Part shown: positions 1 through 10,175 of the stretch, in pieces
Layout: each line of letters starts with the position of its first letter
Numbering within the stretch: position 1 is the stretch's first letter
Assembly: GCA_020152595.1 (NCBI GenBank)
Contig: JAIGNY010000566.1
Coordinates: forward strand, 1,785,001 to 1,849,000
Length of the DNA stretch: 64,000 bases
Direction of reading: 5' to 3'
Origin: Chiridota heheva
Lineage: Eukaryota; Echinodermata; Holothuroidea; Apodida; Chiridotidae
Notes under the pieces: generated by a model
The model's database searches: none
Seen by the model: only the letters and a program-made list of their open reading frames with translations
Told to the model about the DNA's origin: nothing
Translations under genes and position numbers: made by a program

Positions 1-60
1 GACCACCTGCATATATGGTAAGCAAAAAACAACAATACTTGATGCATCTATTATAACGAT

Positions 61-920
61 TGTTTGTTAGTTGATAAGGGCTTAATGGCACCATGACAGC
101 GAGTGTCAAATTGTGCCCGAGAGGTTAGATCATTCCAGAGGTAGGAAGGAAAGAAAACGGGGAGATCATGATGAAATAACCTTTCTTACGAGGAATGGTC
201 CATCAATCATTCATGGGTTTTGCACAAAGTTCTCCCAAGCATATAATTGTATATATTTTATTTAGGCTCTGCCAAGGACTAATCTGATTCGCATCACTGA
301 ACAGCAGTTATGTGTCTTGAGCCCAACATGAATGACCTATTGTGTACAGACAGTAGCTGCTTGCTAACAAGTGAACTGTGAATAGATTATGAAGATGTTG
401 TCAGTTAAGAAGGTATACATTACCCCTATGTTGTGTATGGTGTAACAATACCTGGATGCTGGTCAATGAATTGTGAAGAGTCTCTCAGTTGAATAGTGTG
501 GATTACCCCTGATTTTGAGAAAATCAGGGGCGTCGGGTTGGAGGGTCTAAGGGCCAAAAATTCTTAATATTGAGAGAAACACAAGAAGTAAAAGCCAGAA
601 AGCTGGTATCGAGAGAGGAGGTGCATGGGTGAAAAAAACCAAGTAGAGAGAAGGGGGTGGGAGAGGAGGACTAAATATGGTTGTAGAGGGAAGCATGATG
701 AAGAAAGGAGATAATTTTATCCACAGGGGTTTTCTGGAAGAGCTCGGCTATTGAGTTGTGGGGAGCGAGGGAAGCTCTTGGAAGATTGTACAGGTGGCAA
801 GCAAGGAGACGGTGATGGACTGTGAGGGTGCAATGGCACTTGTTGCAGAGGGGTAGGGGGGCCAATAAGAAGGTGTGAGTGAGTGAGGTGATGTATTATA
901 AGACGATCCAATGTAAATGC
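61..920 (-). mobile_element. LINE 3' fragment (RNase H LINE family), interrupted by another repeat
   Basis: On the - strand, 61-170 and about 565-920 match the 3' end of the LINE at 61228-63080. They hold the last codons of its ORF (P-H-N-S-I-A-E-L-F-Q ... S-F-L-H-H-A-S-L-Y-N-H-I) and the tail with the inverse complement of GGCTTAATGGCACCATGACA. About 390 bp of an unrelated dispersed repeat sits between the halves, showing nested insertion. Confidence 0.75.
170..560 (+). repeat. Dispersed ~390-bp repeat, copy 1 (diverged)
   Basis: It shares GAAATGGT-like, CAATCATTCA and a terminal GGGTCGG/GTCGGGT block with copies at 30441-30832 and 56188-56580. It is inserted within a LINE fragment. No coding capacity or class-diagnostic ends are visible. 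Confidence 0.5.
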
Positions 921-942
921 AATACCCCTTTACAGGGAAAAG

Positions 943-1158
943 TTAATTTTTTCCTTCTACTTTTTGATTTATAACTTCAACTACTCTAGTAATATTAAAA
1001 GTATTAGGAGGCAGTTCTTTTAAAAGATCTCTGTACTTGCCATACATAACCTTAACTGCAGGATAAAACCTAAAAACTTTATTTTTGACTTTTCCAGAAC
1101 CTTTTTCTGAATTCGATGGCTCAAGCTCATTTTCCCATTTGTGTTGTTGGCAATGCAC
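943..1158 (-). other. Unassigned 71-codon ORF
   Basis: This is an open frame with protein-like composition (F-R-F-Y-P-A-V-K-V-M-Y-G-K-Y-R-D-L-L-K-E-L and following residues). I do not recognise it. It lies between a LINE fragment and a MITE, so it may be a relic of a transposon ORF. No splice sites or partner exons were identified. Confidence 0.25.
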
Positions 1159-1210
1159 ACTTACTCCCTACCCTATAAGTCACAAAACAACTGAGACTCC
1201 CATAAAAGTC

Positions 1211-1810
1211 ACTATAAGGGGGTTTCAGCTGACGTCATGAGGTCACGTTTACATCGCCACTTTGTCAGGCGAGAATGATTGTCTACTGTACAATTATTAA
1301 GACTTACAAACGCTTGCAAATTATCATATAAGATAATTTTTGTAAGATAATTATGCCAGAATCTTGCTGTGCCGTTGGTTGCACTAATAGACGTGTGCCG
1401 GGCAATAAAAAGATGTTTTCTCAATTTCCATCTGATGCTGATTGACGTTTGAAGTGGGTTTCTGCTGTGCGAAGCAACGTCTTTTAACCTTCGGTTCACA
1501 CTAAGATTTGCAGTGAGCACTTTTATGTCAGGGATGTAGGCTTTGTCTGTGTATAACGAACAATCAGATGGCGTTCACGTAAAATTTACTCTTCGTATAC
1601 TTGGTGAATATATAAAACTTTAGGAAAATATGAAGTAAAATCCTCACCGTAAACAAAAACAATAAAATTCGCTGAACTGGTAACTTAGCAGGCAGTATGT
1701 TTGTTGTACATGTGATGTGAGCTGTGTGAAGACACATGAAAGGCAATGACGCTTGCCCGGCAAAATGGCTTCCAGATGAGTTAAGAGTCACGTGATGAAA
1801 TCCTCTTAGC
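1211..1810 (+). mobile_element. THAP-exon MITE, copy A
   Basis: The element begins TATAAGGGGGTTTCAGCTGA and ends ...GTGATGAAATCCTCTTA. The ends form imperfect inverted repeats including the GCCATTTTG(C/T)CGGG block. Inside, from about 1352, a frame reads M-P-E-S-C-C-A-V-G-C-T-N-R and later C-S-E-H-F, the C2CH pattern of a THAP zinc-binding domain. It is broken by two stops (at about 1442 and 1486). Four other copies lie in the window (B, C, D and reversed E). Confidence 0.75.
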
Positions 1811-2118
1811 ATTACAATCTTTTAATTTCTTTTTGCTTTGATTTTATTATATTACTCACAATACATTATTTTAGGGGGTATGTAAGAAGCATGTTAGTTA
1901 TATTGCTCCATGCCATGATTTACTGCAAAGTGAGAATTTGTTTTCAAGTCTTTAAACACAAATTAAAGATTATTTATATTACTGAAATCAAAGAATCATT
2001 TGCTTTTCTTTCCAATAAAATGATTTGACATTTTATCTCTTTATATAAACTATAATCCCCAGTATATGATTTTTTCTTGTTGTTGCAATTCACTTATTTC
2101 TATCTTATCTTTTCTCAG

Positions 2119-2205
2119 GAGTTCCGGACTGCAAATGATGGGGGAATGGTTTCAACGTTAATACATAAATTTTTCGCCTCTAATCAAAGACCAAAAAATA
2201 TACGA
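2119..2205 (+). CDS. COL27A1-like: Collagen exon: C-telopeptide/linker
   Basis: This 29-codon, phase 0/0 exon lies between TTTCTCAG and CGA|GTATGT. It encodes E-F-R-T-A-N-D-G-G and further residues without Gly-X-Y repeats or cysteines. Its place just before the COLFI exons suggests the telopeptide after the triple helix. Its assignment to this gene rests on position, phase and splice sites only. Confidence 0.6.
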
Positions 2206-5200
2206 GTATGTCTACTTTCACAAGGCAATTGTTCATATTTTGTAATAGAATTTTTTTCTTTTAGTTAATCTATACCATCTGTATTGAGTGCTGTGGCTCA
2301 GTGGTTAAGGAGTCATGCTCATATCCAAGAAGTACTGAGTTTGATTCCCGTTGTGAGCGCTGCATTGTGTCCTTGAGCAAGACACTTAACTCTACTTGAT
2401 TTACTGAGCTGTAAAATGAGTGCCAGCACTCCTGGGGAGTTATTCTGCGATGGACTGGCGTCCCGTCCAGGGGGAGTCATGTACTCTCATCCACTTGTGC
2501 CATGGAAACGGGAATAAGCATTGGCTCAACAAGCCTAATGGCTCGGATGGATTTAACTTGGCTATACCATCTAAATTTCTCCAGAATGGCATAAAAGTAC
2601 ACCATATATGAAGTCTTACTACGTGGATGCCATACTGTACATGCAACTGTGTGTGAAAAATGGTTCAAGAAAATAAAGGCCTTCCTCCATTTGAAAATTA
2701 TTCAGAATGTCCATGGATTACCTAGTTTACTTTCTCATGCATTAAAACATGCATATGTCAATTCTCTCACAGAAATGAGTGGAGGAGGCGGGGAATTGTC
2801 CTAATCTCTAGGGTCACTTGGATAAACTTAAGGGGTCTTCAAAAATGGAATAAGTACTAAAAAGACATCAGAAAATTATAAATCACAAATTAAAAAAGTT
2901 ATCAGTCTTGTTCCAACATTAATGGCAGAAAGTAAAATTTCATTTTCAGTTCAGTGAAAAGTATATAGCCTGGTGTCACAAAATTTTCTTGGTGACCATG
3001 TTTCACCCAAAACATACTTTTGCAAAGCTAGATTTTGTTTGATTGTCTTTCAGATTTAAACCCTTTTTGTTTGATTTACTTTAAAATAAATTTTACTCAA
3101 AATATATTTTACTCAAAATATAGTTTACTCATAATATATTTTACTCATAATATATTTTACTTAAAATATATTTTACTCAAAATATCCTGAGAATTAGATA
3201 GTGTAAGGAGAGCTCAACTTTAGTTTTAATGTTGCAAAAACAAATGTAATAGTTCTTTTTTAAAAAAAAGTACAATACAAAATTTAGTTCATCTCATCTT
3301 ACTTGCGATTTCTCACTTCAAATATACATTAAATGTTAATTACAAAATAAGAGAAATGCTTACTAAAATAAAATCATATCGTTTTAAAATCAAAATCACA
3401 TATACCCTCATATTAATCTACATTATTTTCTCATCCTCTTTTCAATTTCAGGAAAAAGATGTCCGAGACATGCTGTATTTAATGTTTAAATATTTAGAAG
3501 ATCTGAAGAGTCCCCCAGGATCTAGAACGCTACCAGCACGGACGTGCCACGACCTCACTGATTGTGATGTATCAAAAACCAATGGTAATGATTCTTCAGG
3601 AATTTTTACATTTGAAATTGCTTTTGATGAGATAATTAATAATTTATCAATTCCTTTTCAATTCAGTTCTTCTTTTTTTTTTTTTGGAGAGGGGAGGAAG
3701 GGAGGAGGAAGGGAAAGGCAGCAGTGGAAACATACCCAAAAGCTGAGTACTAAAACTGGCAATCTCAATGTGCCATGCCTCCACCCCTTGGTAGTGATAT
3801 TTTCTTATCATTCAGACAATTTTAGGTTTGGTTTGTCGATGTTTAACGGCATTGCGACAGTCAGAGTCAAATGTGCCAAGAGGGTGTTAATAAATAATGG
3901 TGTAAGAGTTAGGATAGTAAGGAGATGGAAGGTTTGTAAGGGAGATAAAGGGGAAAGGCTGAATGTGGGAGATAAATTTAGTTGAAAAGGAAGAGGGGTG
4001 TAAGGTAAGGTGTACAATTCCTTTTCAATTTAGTACCTTTTTTTTAAAGGGGGGGGGGGGAGGGAAGGAAGGGAAAGGGTAGCGGTGGAAACATACCAAA
4101 AAGGGAAGAAATTAAAGGGGAACAAACAAAAGCCGAGGACTAAAACTGGCAATCTCAATGTGCCACGCTCCATTCCTCTAAATATTTTATTCATTCAACA
4201 ATTTTGCTATCTGAAAGTAATGACTTACTTGGCCTAAAAGGCCCACTATGGTCATCCAGCATACACAACAGTACAATCTTTTTAAACTTTCTTCTTTGTA
4301 TCATTGTTTTGATTTGATTGTATCTATTAATTTATTTTGAGAGACTTGTAAATATTCCAATGTCATTACTTGTCTTATAACGTTATCACTGTATTTTAGG
4401 GGCCTAAGTTTCATCATGTTGCCGCAGTATTCTTATCCTTATACATGCTTTCTTACAGCATAACATTTCTCTTTAATTTCTTTATTGCTTTTTGTTTCCC
4501 CTTTGTTTGTTGGTAACTTGACTCATTTTACTGGATTTCACATCTTGTTATGTACTTAACATTAAGTGTGCAAGTTCTTTCCTTTCAGTATGCTATCATA
4601 GGGGCATTAATAATATGCCCAACGTGCATCAGATGGAGGCATAATATTACACTCGCACGTGATGGCAATGTAATTAGATCGTACCTGTGCCAGGACAAAC
4701 AAATAATGATATCTTATTAGGTTGCCCTTGCTTTGGCGGCGTGTGATGTGCAACCGTCATTTTGGCCAAAATCGGAGGTACACATCATAAAAGCTTTTAA
4801 AAAATGTTGGAAATACATTAAACTCACTTCATATATCCTACCTTCTATTCTTTTATTATGCAATATTACCAGCATAGGATATAGGTATAATTCCTGTAAA
4901 AACCTCGACTAGTACAAAGTGGGGGAATAAACATTGCTCCCTATCCTGGTGTGTCTTTATGAGTTTGTTCATTTACACTCAGATTACTATTGGATAGACC
5001 CTGACCTTGGCTGCCCGTTGGATGCCGTCAGGGTGTTCTGTGATTTTGATGGTGGTGGTTTGTCGTGTCTAGAACCCACACAATCCGATGAGGTAAGAGG
5101 AAAATCAAAGGTGTACCTTATTCTCAGCAGTCGTTATTATCTATACTGACATTCAATCTGAAAACAACAAAGTTGAAATTTTGAATATTCATTTATAAGA

Positions 5201-6832
5201 ATTATTTTATTATTTCTAGGGGACCCCCTTATATATTGGCCAAATGACCCAATATATTTCAAAATATTTTAATGTACATAATATCCAACGGATATAAATT
5301 TAACAAAATATATACACAAAAGAATTTCGATGAATGTGAGGATGTGATGTGACAACTTGTCTGATTTCATTCGATTCTGCACAAATGAGACAGAACTTGA
5401 AAGCATAGTATCTTCATGAATCAGTATTTTCTAACACTTTCTTCACCATTTTGTTTCTGTCAATGCCATCCTTCCTATACGATGAAGTTGCTTGACCACT
5501 GAACTTAATACTTTATCAGTCTTCCTAAATGCTCAAATACCTAGTACTTTGTATGTCCATTGACCTTAAGAAAAGATCTAATAAACATGTAACAAGAATT
5601 GAAAAAGTTCATTGACCTCTCATCCATCTACAGTTCAGATATGACATTACTCGACCTCAGATAAACTTCCTGCATTTATTGACGACATCAGGGAGCCAAT
5701 ACATCTTTGTCCATTGCTGGGGAATGCCTGTATGGAAAAACAACAAAGGCAATTATAGGAATGCAGTTTCATTTGAAGGCTGGGATGGAACTATATATTC
5801 ATACCATGATATACAACCTGAAGTACCACGGGATGAATGTAGAGTGAGTACCTATTTTGAGTACTTGTACTGTAGCATATTTTGAGTTACTTATAAAATA
5901 TTTTGAGTATTTGTAGCATATTTTGAGTACTTATAACATATTTTGAGTACTTGTCACATATTTGGGTACTCGTAGCATATTTTGAGTACTTATACAATAT
6001 TTTGAGTACTTATAACATATTTTGAGTACTTATAACATATTTGTACTTGTAGCATATTTTGAGAACTTCTACCATATTTTGAATACATGTAGCATATTTT
6101 GTGTCCGATCGTGTAGCATATTTTGAGTACTTATAACATATTTTGAGTACTTGTATCATATTTGGGTACTTGTAGCATATTTTAAGTGCTTAAAAATATT
6201 TTGGATATTTGTAGCATATTTTAAATACTTATAGCATATCTTAAATACTTATTACATATTTTGAGTACTTGTGACATATTTGGGTACTTGTAGCATATTT
6301 TGAGAACTAGCATTTTTTGAATACATGTAGCATATTTTGTGTCCAATCTTGTAGCATATTTTGAGTTGTTGTAGCATATTTTGAGTACGGTACTTGTAGC
6401 ATATTTTGTGTCCAATACTTGTAGTATATTTTGAGTACTTGTAGCATAATTTGGGTACGGTTTTACCATATTTTGGGTGCAGTACTTGTAGCATATTTTG
6501 AGTACTTGTAGCATATTTTGAATACTTGTTACATACTGTTTTGTAACAACTTATTTTAAATTTTGATAACGTATTACAAATTTTAAACACTTAATACAAA
6601 TTTTAATTACCAAATTCTGACTCGGATTTTAAAGTTATGGCCACCAAAGAAACAAAATGATTTGACTTTTTTGTTACAGAATGAAAACCGAAAATGGCGG
6701 ACAACAGTTTTCTTATTTAGAGAATTAGAAGTACGGAGGTTACCGATTGTAAATATCATACCAAGTCCTGAAATCCAGCTTTCCGATAACCACAGATTCA
6801 AAATCGAGGTCCAGAGTGCATGCTTTGATTAA
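2119..6832 (+). CDS. COL27A1-like: Fibrillar collagen alpha chain, clade C (type XXIV/XXVII-like), 3' part: telopeptide and COLFI C-propeptide
   Basis: Five exons join in phase: 2119-2205, 3452-3584, 4983-5092, 5634-5843 and 6680-6832 (TAA). All have AG/GT borders. The product is the C-terminal propeptide that drives trimer assembly of a secreted procollagen in the ER and is then cleaved off. Visible COLFI landmarks are the P-A-R-T-C-H-D-L start, the Ca-site stretch [12 protein letters not shown], the segment N-F-L-H-L-L before the H-C cysteine, and an R-L-P-I-V block before the terminal A-C-F-D. All eight conserved cysteines are present. About 26 residues found in type I/V chains between the P-T-Q motif and the N-F-L-H-L-L region are absent, as I recall for COL27A1/COL24A1, so I place the chain in clade C. 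The Gly-X-Y exons are not in the window; the gene is cut at the left edge. COLFI identity is sure; the clade is probable. Confidence 0.9.
2291..2561 (+). mobile_element. tRNA-derived SINE (V-SINE-like), copy 1
   Basis: The head has an A-box-like TGGCTCAGTGG and a B-box-like GTTTGATTCCC. A conserved body follows with TTGTGTCCTTGAGCAAGACA and a GATGGACTGGCGTCC block. The same order occurs at 21469-21745 and, reversed, at 25871-26152. It lies in a collagen intron. Confidence 0.75.
2562..3451. other. Collagen intron sequence with a small tandem repeat
   Basis: This is AT-rich intron. At about 3085-3185 a 16-17 bp unit containing TTTTACTCAAAATATA repeats about six times. I see nothing else. Confidence 0.6.
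3452..3584 (+). CDS. COL27A1-like: Collagen exon: start of COLFI (Cys1-Cys2)
   Basis: The exon follows a pyrimidine-rich TTTCAG and ends at AATG|GTAATG (phase 1). It encodes a short helix-like stretch ([15 protein letters not shown]), then S-P-P-G-S-R and the [11 protein letters not shown] motif that opens the fibrillar collagen C-terminal domain. Confidence 0.9.
3648..4185 (-). mobile_element. LINE-tail-like insertion flanked by a ~140-bp duplication
   Basis: 3822-4010 resembles, on the - strand, the LINE-type tail also seen at 57300-57475 (TTTGGCACATTTGACTC, with CAAAC-rich end). It is flanked by two similar segments (3648-3790 and 4014-4180), both with CAATTCCTTTTCAATT, a purine tract and AAAACTGGCAATCTCAATGT. 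It lies in a collagen intron. Confidence 0.45.
4983..5092 (+). CDS. COL27A1-like: Collagen exon: COLFI calcium-binding segment
   Basis: The exon enters in phase 1 after TTTACACTCAG and leaves in phase 0 at GATGAG|GTAAGA. It encodes [19 protein letters not shown], the Asp/Asp/Cys/Asp pattern of the procollagen calcium site, then [11 protein letters not shown]. It carries Cys3 to Cys5. Confidence 0.93.
5420..5516 (-). mobile_element. End of an AAAGGATTAGTTCAGTGG-type MITE
   Basis: The segment with TTCTTCACCATTTTG, then CTTGACCACTGAACTTAAT, matches the right terminal repeat of the element at 41866-42423 and of the fragment at 63083-63200. The left end is not recognisable. Confidence 0.5.
5634..5843 (+). 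CDS. COL27A1-like: Collagen exon: COLFI chain-recognition region
   Basis: This is a 70-codon, phase 0/0 exon (TCTACAG | TTC ... AGA | GTGAGT). It encodes [16 protein letters not shown], then V-H-C and, after a variable region corresponding to chain selection, R-D-E-C. It follows directly on the P-T-Q-S-D-E end of the previous exon, with no exon for the W-Y-rich segment seen in type I/V chains. A minisatellite begins about 8 bp after its donor. Confidence 0.9.
5850..6545 (+). repeat. Minisatellite in collagen intron, unit about 20 bp
   Basis: About 28 degenerate copies of a unit built on TTTTGAGTACTTGTAGCATA occur, with a higher-order variant containing TGTGTCCAATC. The first copy starts within about 10 bp of the exon donor AGA|GTGAGTAC, and the unit core GAGTAC repeats the donor's own GAGTAC. 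In most units the donor GT is replaced by TT. Confidence 0.9.
6680..6832 (+). CDS. COL27A1-like: Collagen terminal exon: COLFI C-terminus and stop
   Basis: The exon has 51 codons including TAA, after TTTTGTTACAG. It encodes [19 protein letters not shown] and the closing S-A-C-F-D. Cys8, one residue from the domain end, matches the conserved final cysteine of procollagen C-propeptides. Confidence 0.92.
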   Translation, partial: NENRKWRTTVFLFRELEVRRLPIVNIIPSPEIQLSDNHRFKIEVQSACFD

Positions 6833-6969
6833 CCAATCAATTTTCATGTATTTTTGTAGTATTAATACAACAAGGCCTTCTGCAGTAAAACTCATCCCTA
6901 CATTAACGATTTTCACATCCTGCTGGTCAATGGTTCTTGAGTATTTTTGAACCAAATCACTGAAACAGG

Positions 6970-7690
6970 TGGCCATAATGGGGACATCATCCTCACCATA
7001 ATGGGGGCATTGTCCTGACCATAATAGGGACATCGTCCTGACAATAATGGAGACATCATCTTGACCATAACGGGGACATCGTCCTGACCATAACTGGGGC
7101 ATCGTCCTCACCATAACAGGACATTGTCCTGACTATAATGGTGACATCGTCCTGACCATAACAGGGACATCGTCCTGACCATAACTGGGGTATCGTCCTC
7201 ACCATAACAGGGACATCGTCCTCACCATAACAGGGACATCGTCCTGACCATAACAGGGACATCGTCCTGACCATAACCGGGACATCGTCCTGACCATAAC
7301 GGGGACATCATCCTGACAATAACGAGGACATCGTCCTGACCATAACGGGGACATCGTCCTGACCATAATAGGGACATCATCCTGACAATAACAGGGACAT
7401 CGTCCTGACCATAACGGGGACATCGTCCTGACCATAACGAGGACATCGTCCTGACCATAACGGGGACATTGTCCTGACCATAATAGGGACATCATCCTGA
7501 CAATAATGGGGACATCGTCCTGACCATAATGGGGACTTCGTCCTGACCATAACGGGGACTTTGTCCTGACCATAACGGGGACTTTGTCCTGACCATAACA
7601 GGGACATCGTCCTGACCATAACGGGGACATCGTCCTGACCAGAACCAGCACATAATCCTGACCATAACGGGGACATTGTCCTAAACAAGT
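6970..7690 (+). repeat. Minisatellite, 23-bp unit, downstream of collagen stop
   Basis: About 31 copies of a unit with core ACATCGTCCTGACCATAAC begin about 140 bp after the collagen TAA, so the array probably lies in the 3' UTR. Because 23 is not divisible by 3 and the - strand unit lacks stops, long - strand ORFs arise that encode repeats of a W-S-G-R-C-P type. These are products of the repeat, not a gene. A run of T's at about 7690-7712 follows. Confidence 0.92.
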
Positions 7691-7712
7691 TTTTTTTTTT
7701 TTTTTTTTTTTT

Positions 7713-9059
7713 AGTATAAAATGAGATATATTTTTGTAGGATTAGATTTTCAATTAAATTGATCATTTGGGCGCTTTGTATTCAATTGTGATCTGAAGAG
7801 GAGTAGATGGCCAAGATTTCAAAATCCTTTTGCTGACCTGGATAAAATCTTTTTATTGATATTGGTTATCATTATCAGCAAAAAAAGATTGTTGTTGTAC
7901 TCTATCTTATACCTCTGTGGGTGTATCATACACTCAAAATGAAATACCCAGTAGGTTTACCAAGGTCCTGACAGGCCTCTATTGGAGTATTAAGATCAAG
8001 TCACCCACTGCCATTTTATTAACCAGTCGTGGAGCACTGGTTGGAGACCCACTGGGAATTGAATCTGGGATGCTAGAATAAAAAGCTGAAGCTTTTACAC
8101 TGCCAGGTGTGATATTTCAAATTCCTGAATGGCAATGGGGGGGAGGGGGGTTTAGGAATTTAGCTATCAAAGCTAGATGAGACTCAGGAACATAAAACCA
8201 GCATGGCAGATGAGATGTCTCTAGTGGTCATTAATGAGGGCATAGTTTACTTGGGAGATGGTTTCCCAACAAAAGAACAGAACCCAGTGGCATAGTCATG
8301 AAGAGAATGGTGGGTAAGGGTCCCTCTACTTTTCAAAAAATTACCTTGTAAAGGTCCTTCTGACATACCACATGTTGGGTATTGGCTTTAAAAGTCATGG
8401 TAGGACTCCCAACATTTTAAATGCTGGTTTTACCACTGGCATTATCAAGACATATTTAAAACAAAAATGATTGATAATATGAATTAGCAGATGGAGATCA
8501 TGATGTCTTAAAAATGTTGGTTTGGTAGGCATTTGATTAAAGAGCAGAACTTGTAGTTAAGTGACAAAAATTTGAACACATTCATAACCTATTAATGTAC
8601 TATTTTGTAAATAAAGATCAAAAGAAATTTTCAGTTAAACTTGAAATATGAAGTTCAATTTTGTCTGGGTAGGATTCTTACCACATGGTCTTGACATTGC
8701 CTGTGTGTTAAGAAACATCAATGAAAAATCAAAGTGATAGCTACAACAAGCGTATTGCCTTTCAAGGTGGAGATCTAAATTGTGCTTCTGATAAAATCAC
8801 GTACAAAATAATTGGATCTACGCATATTATTTTTGTTATAAAAAGCAGCCTGTTTTTTTTTCTTTTTCTTGCAAACATATTTGCAGCAGTACTGATTTGG
8901 TTCAAACACATCTCAATTACCACTGACCAGTGCATTGTACATTTAATGTTCTACCTAATGTCATAGAATATTGCGTTTGTGAAATACGATCCCAGAATTT
9001 ATCTTGTTACAAAAGTTTGGGATACAATTTTTAGGCACAAATTAGGCACACGTCTTAGG
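7713..9059. other. Intergenic or 3' UTR sequence
   Basis: No supported gene. A reverse tRNA-like stretch at about 8030-8110 (box-B-like GGGAATTGAATC on the + strand) may be a degraded SINE head. Otherwise it is AT-rich unique-looking sequence. Confidence 0.4.
8077..8082 (+). promoter_or_regulatory. Candidate AATAAA polyadenylation signal, collagen
   Basis: This is an AATAAA about 1.25 kb after the collagen stop. A second AATAAA is at 8610-8615. Which one is used cannot be told from sequence. Confidence 0.3.
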
Positions 9060-10175
9060 TACCGATAGGTCCTAGGTACTTGCAGATCTTAGGTACCTGT
9101 ACCTACATGTCTAAGTACCTACAGATATTAGGTACCTATAAGTCTAAGTACCTACAAATATTAGGTACCTACATGTCTAAGTACCTACATATATTAGGTA
9201 CCTACATGTCTAAGTACCTACCTATATTAGGTACATACATATCTAAGTACCTACAGATATTAGGTACCTACATGTCTAAGTACCTACAGATATTAGGTAC
9301 CTACATGTCTAACCACCTACAGATATTAGGTACCTACATGTCTATGCACCTACAGATATTAGGTACCTACATGTCTAAGTACCTACAGATATTAGGCACC
9401 TACATGTCTAACTACCTACAGATATTAGGTACCTACATGTCTAAGTACCTACATAAATTTGGTACCTACATGTCTAAGTACCTACAGATATTAGGTACCT
9501 ACATGTCTAAGTACCTACAAATATTAGGTACTTACATGTTTATGTGCCTACATATATTGGGTACCTACATGTCTAAGTACCTACAGATATTAGGTACCTA
9601 CATGTCTAAGTACCTACAGATATTAGGTACCTACATGTCTAAGTACCTACATATATAAGGTACATACATGTCTTAGTACCTACAAATATTAGGTATGTAC
9701 ATGTCTAAGTACCTACAGATATTAGGTACCTACATGTCTAAGTACCTACAGATATCAGGTACCTACATGTCTAAGTGCCTACAGATATTAGGTACCTACA
9801 TGTCTAAGTACCTACATATATTAGGTACCTACATGTCTAAGTACCTACAAATATTAGGTACTTACATGTTTATGTACCTACAGATATTCGGTACCTACAT
9901 GTCTAAGTACCTACAGATATTAGGTACCTACATGCTAAGTACCTACAGATATTAGGTACCTGCATGTCTAAGTACCTACAGATATTAGGTGCCTACATGT
10001 CTAGGTATGTACATGTCTAAGTACCTACAGATATTGGGTACCTACATATCTAAGTACCTACAGATATTAGGTACCTACATGCCTAAGTACCTACAGATAT
10101 TAGGTACCTACATGTCTAAGTACCTACAGCTATTAGGTACCTACATGTCTAAGTACCTACAGATATTAGGTACCT
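9060..10175 (+). repeat. Minisatellite, 33-bp dimeric unit
   Basis: About 33 copies occur. Each 33-bp unit is a diverged dimer of a 16-17 bp half that begins GTACCTACA, one half continuing GATATTAG and the other TGTCTAA. Because 33 = 11 codons and the unit has no stop in one frame, uninterrupted + strand ORFs of up to 192 codons result (Y-L-Q-I-L-G-T-Y-M-S-K repeats). There is no sign of selection or splice sites, so I do not call it a gene. A decayed tail runs to about 10480. Confidence 0.92.

Larger units (their letters stand above)
1..2118. other. Left-edge non-coding region, probably collagen intron
   Basis: I see no Gly-X-Y coding here. The region holds a nested LINE 3' fragment (61-920), a short unexplained ORF on the - strand (943-1158), THAP-type MITE copy A (1211-1810) and AT-rich sequence up to the collagen exon at 2119. 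Confidence 0.6.

Noticed and set aside
2291-2380. tRNA gene with A and B boxes (also at 21469, 26152 reversed, and 46320 reversed)
   Set aside because: No proper cloverleaf forms and the conserved non-tRNA bodies are repeated, so these are SINEs.
3356-3985. 209-codon ORF spanning a collagen exon
   Set aside because: Only 3452-3584 is coding. The rest is intron read-through, including a purine tract and repeat sequence.
5216-5280. Possible missing collagen exon after TTATTTCTAG
   Set aside because: The translated sequence has no COLFI resemblance and the only nearby donor is poor.
7056-7766. Long overlapping - strand ORFs with W-S-G-R-C-P repeats
   Set aside because: They arise from a stop-free 23-bp minisatellite read in all frames. 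There are no splice sites, no coherent start and no family.
9060-10175. Possible CRISPR array
   Set aside because: Repeats are contiguous with no unique spacers, and the genome is eukaryotic with introns. The same applies to the other minisatellites.
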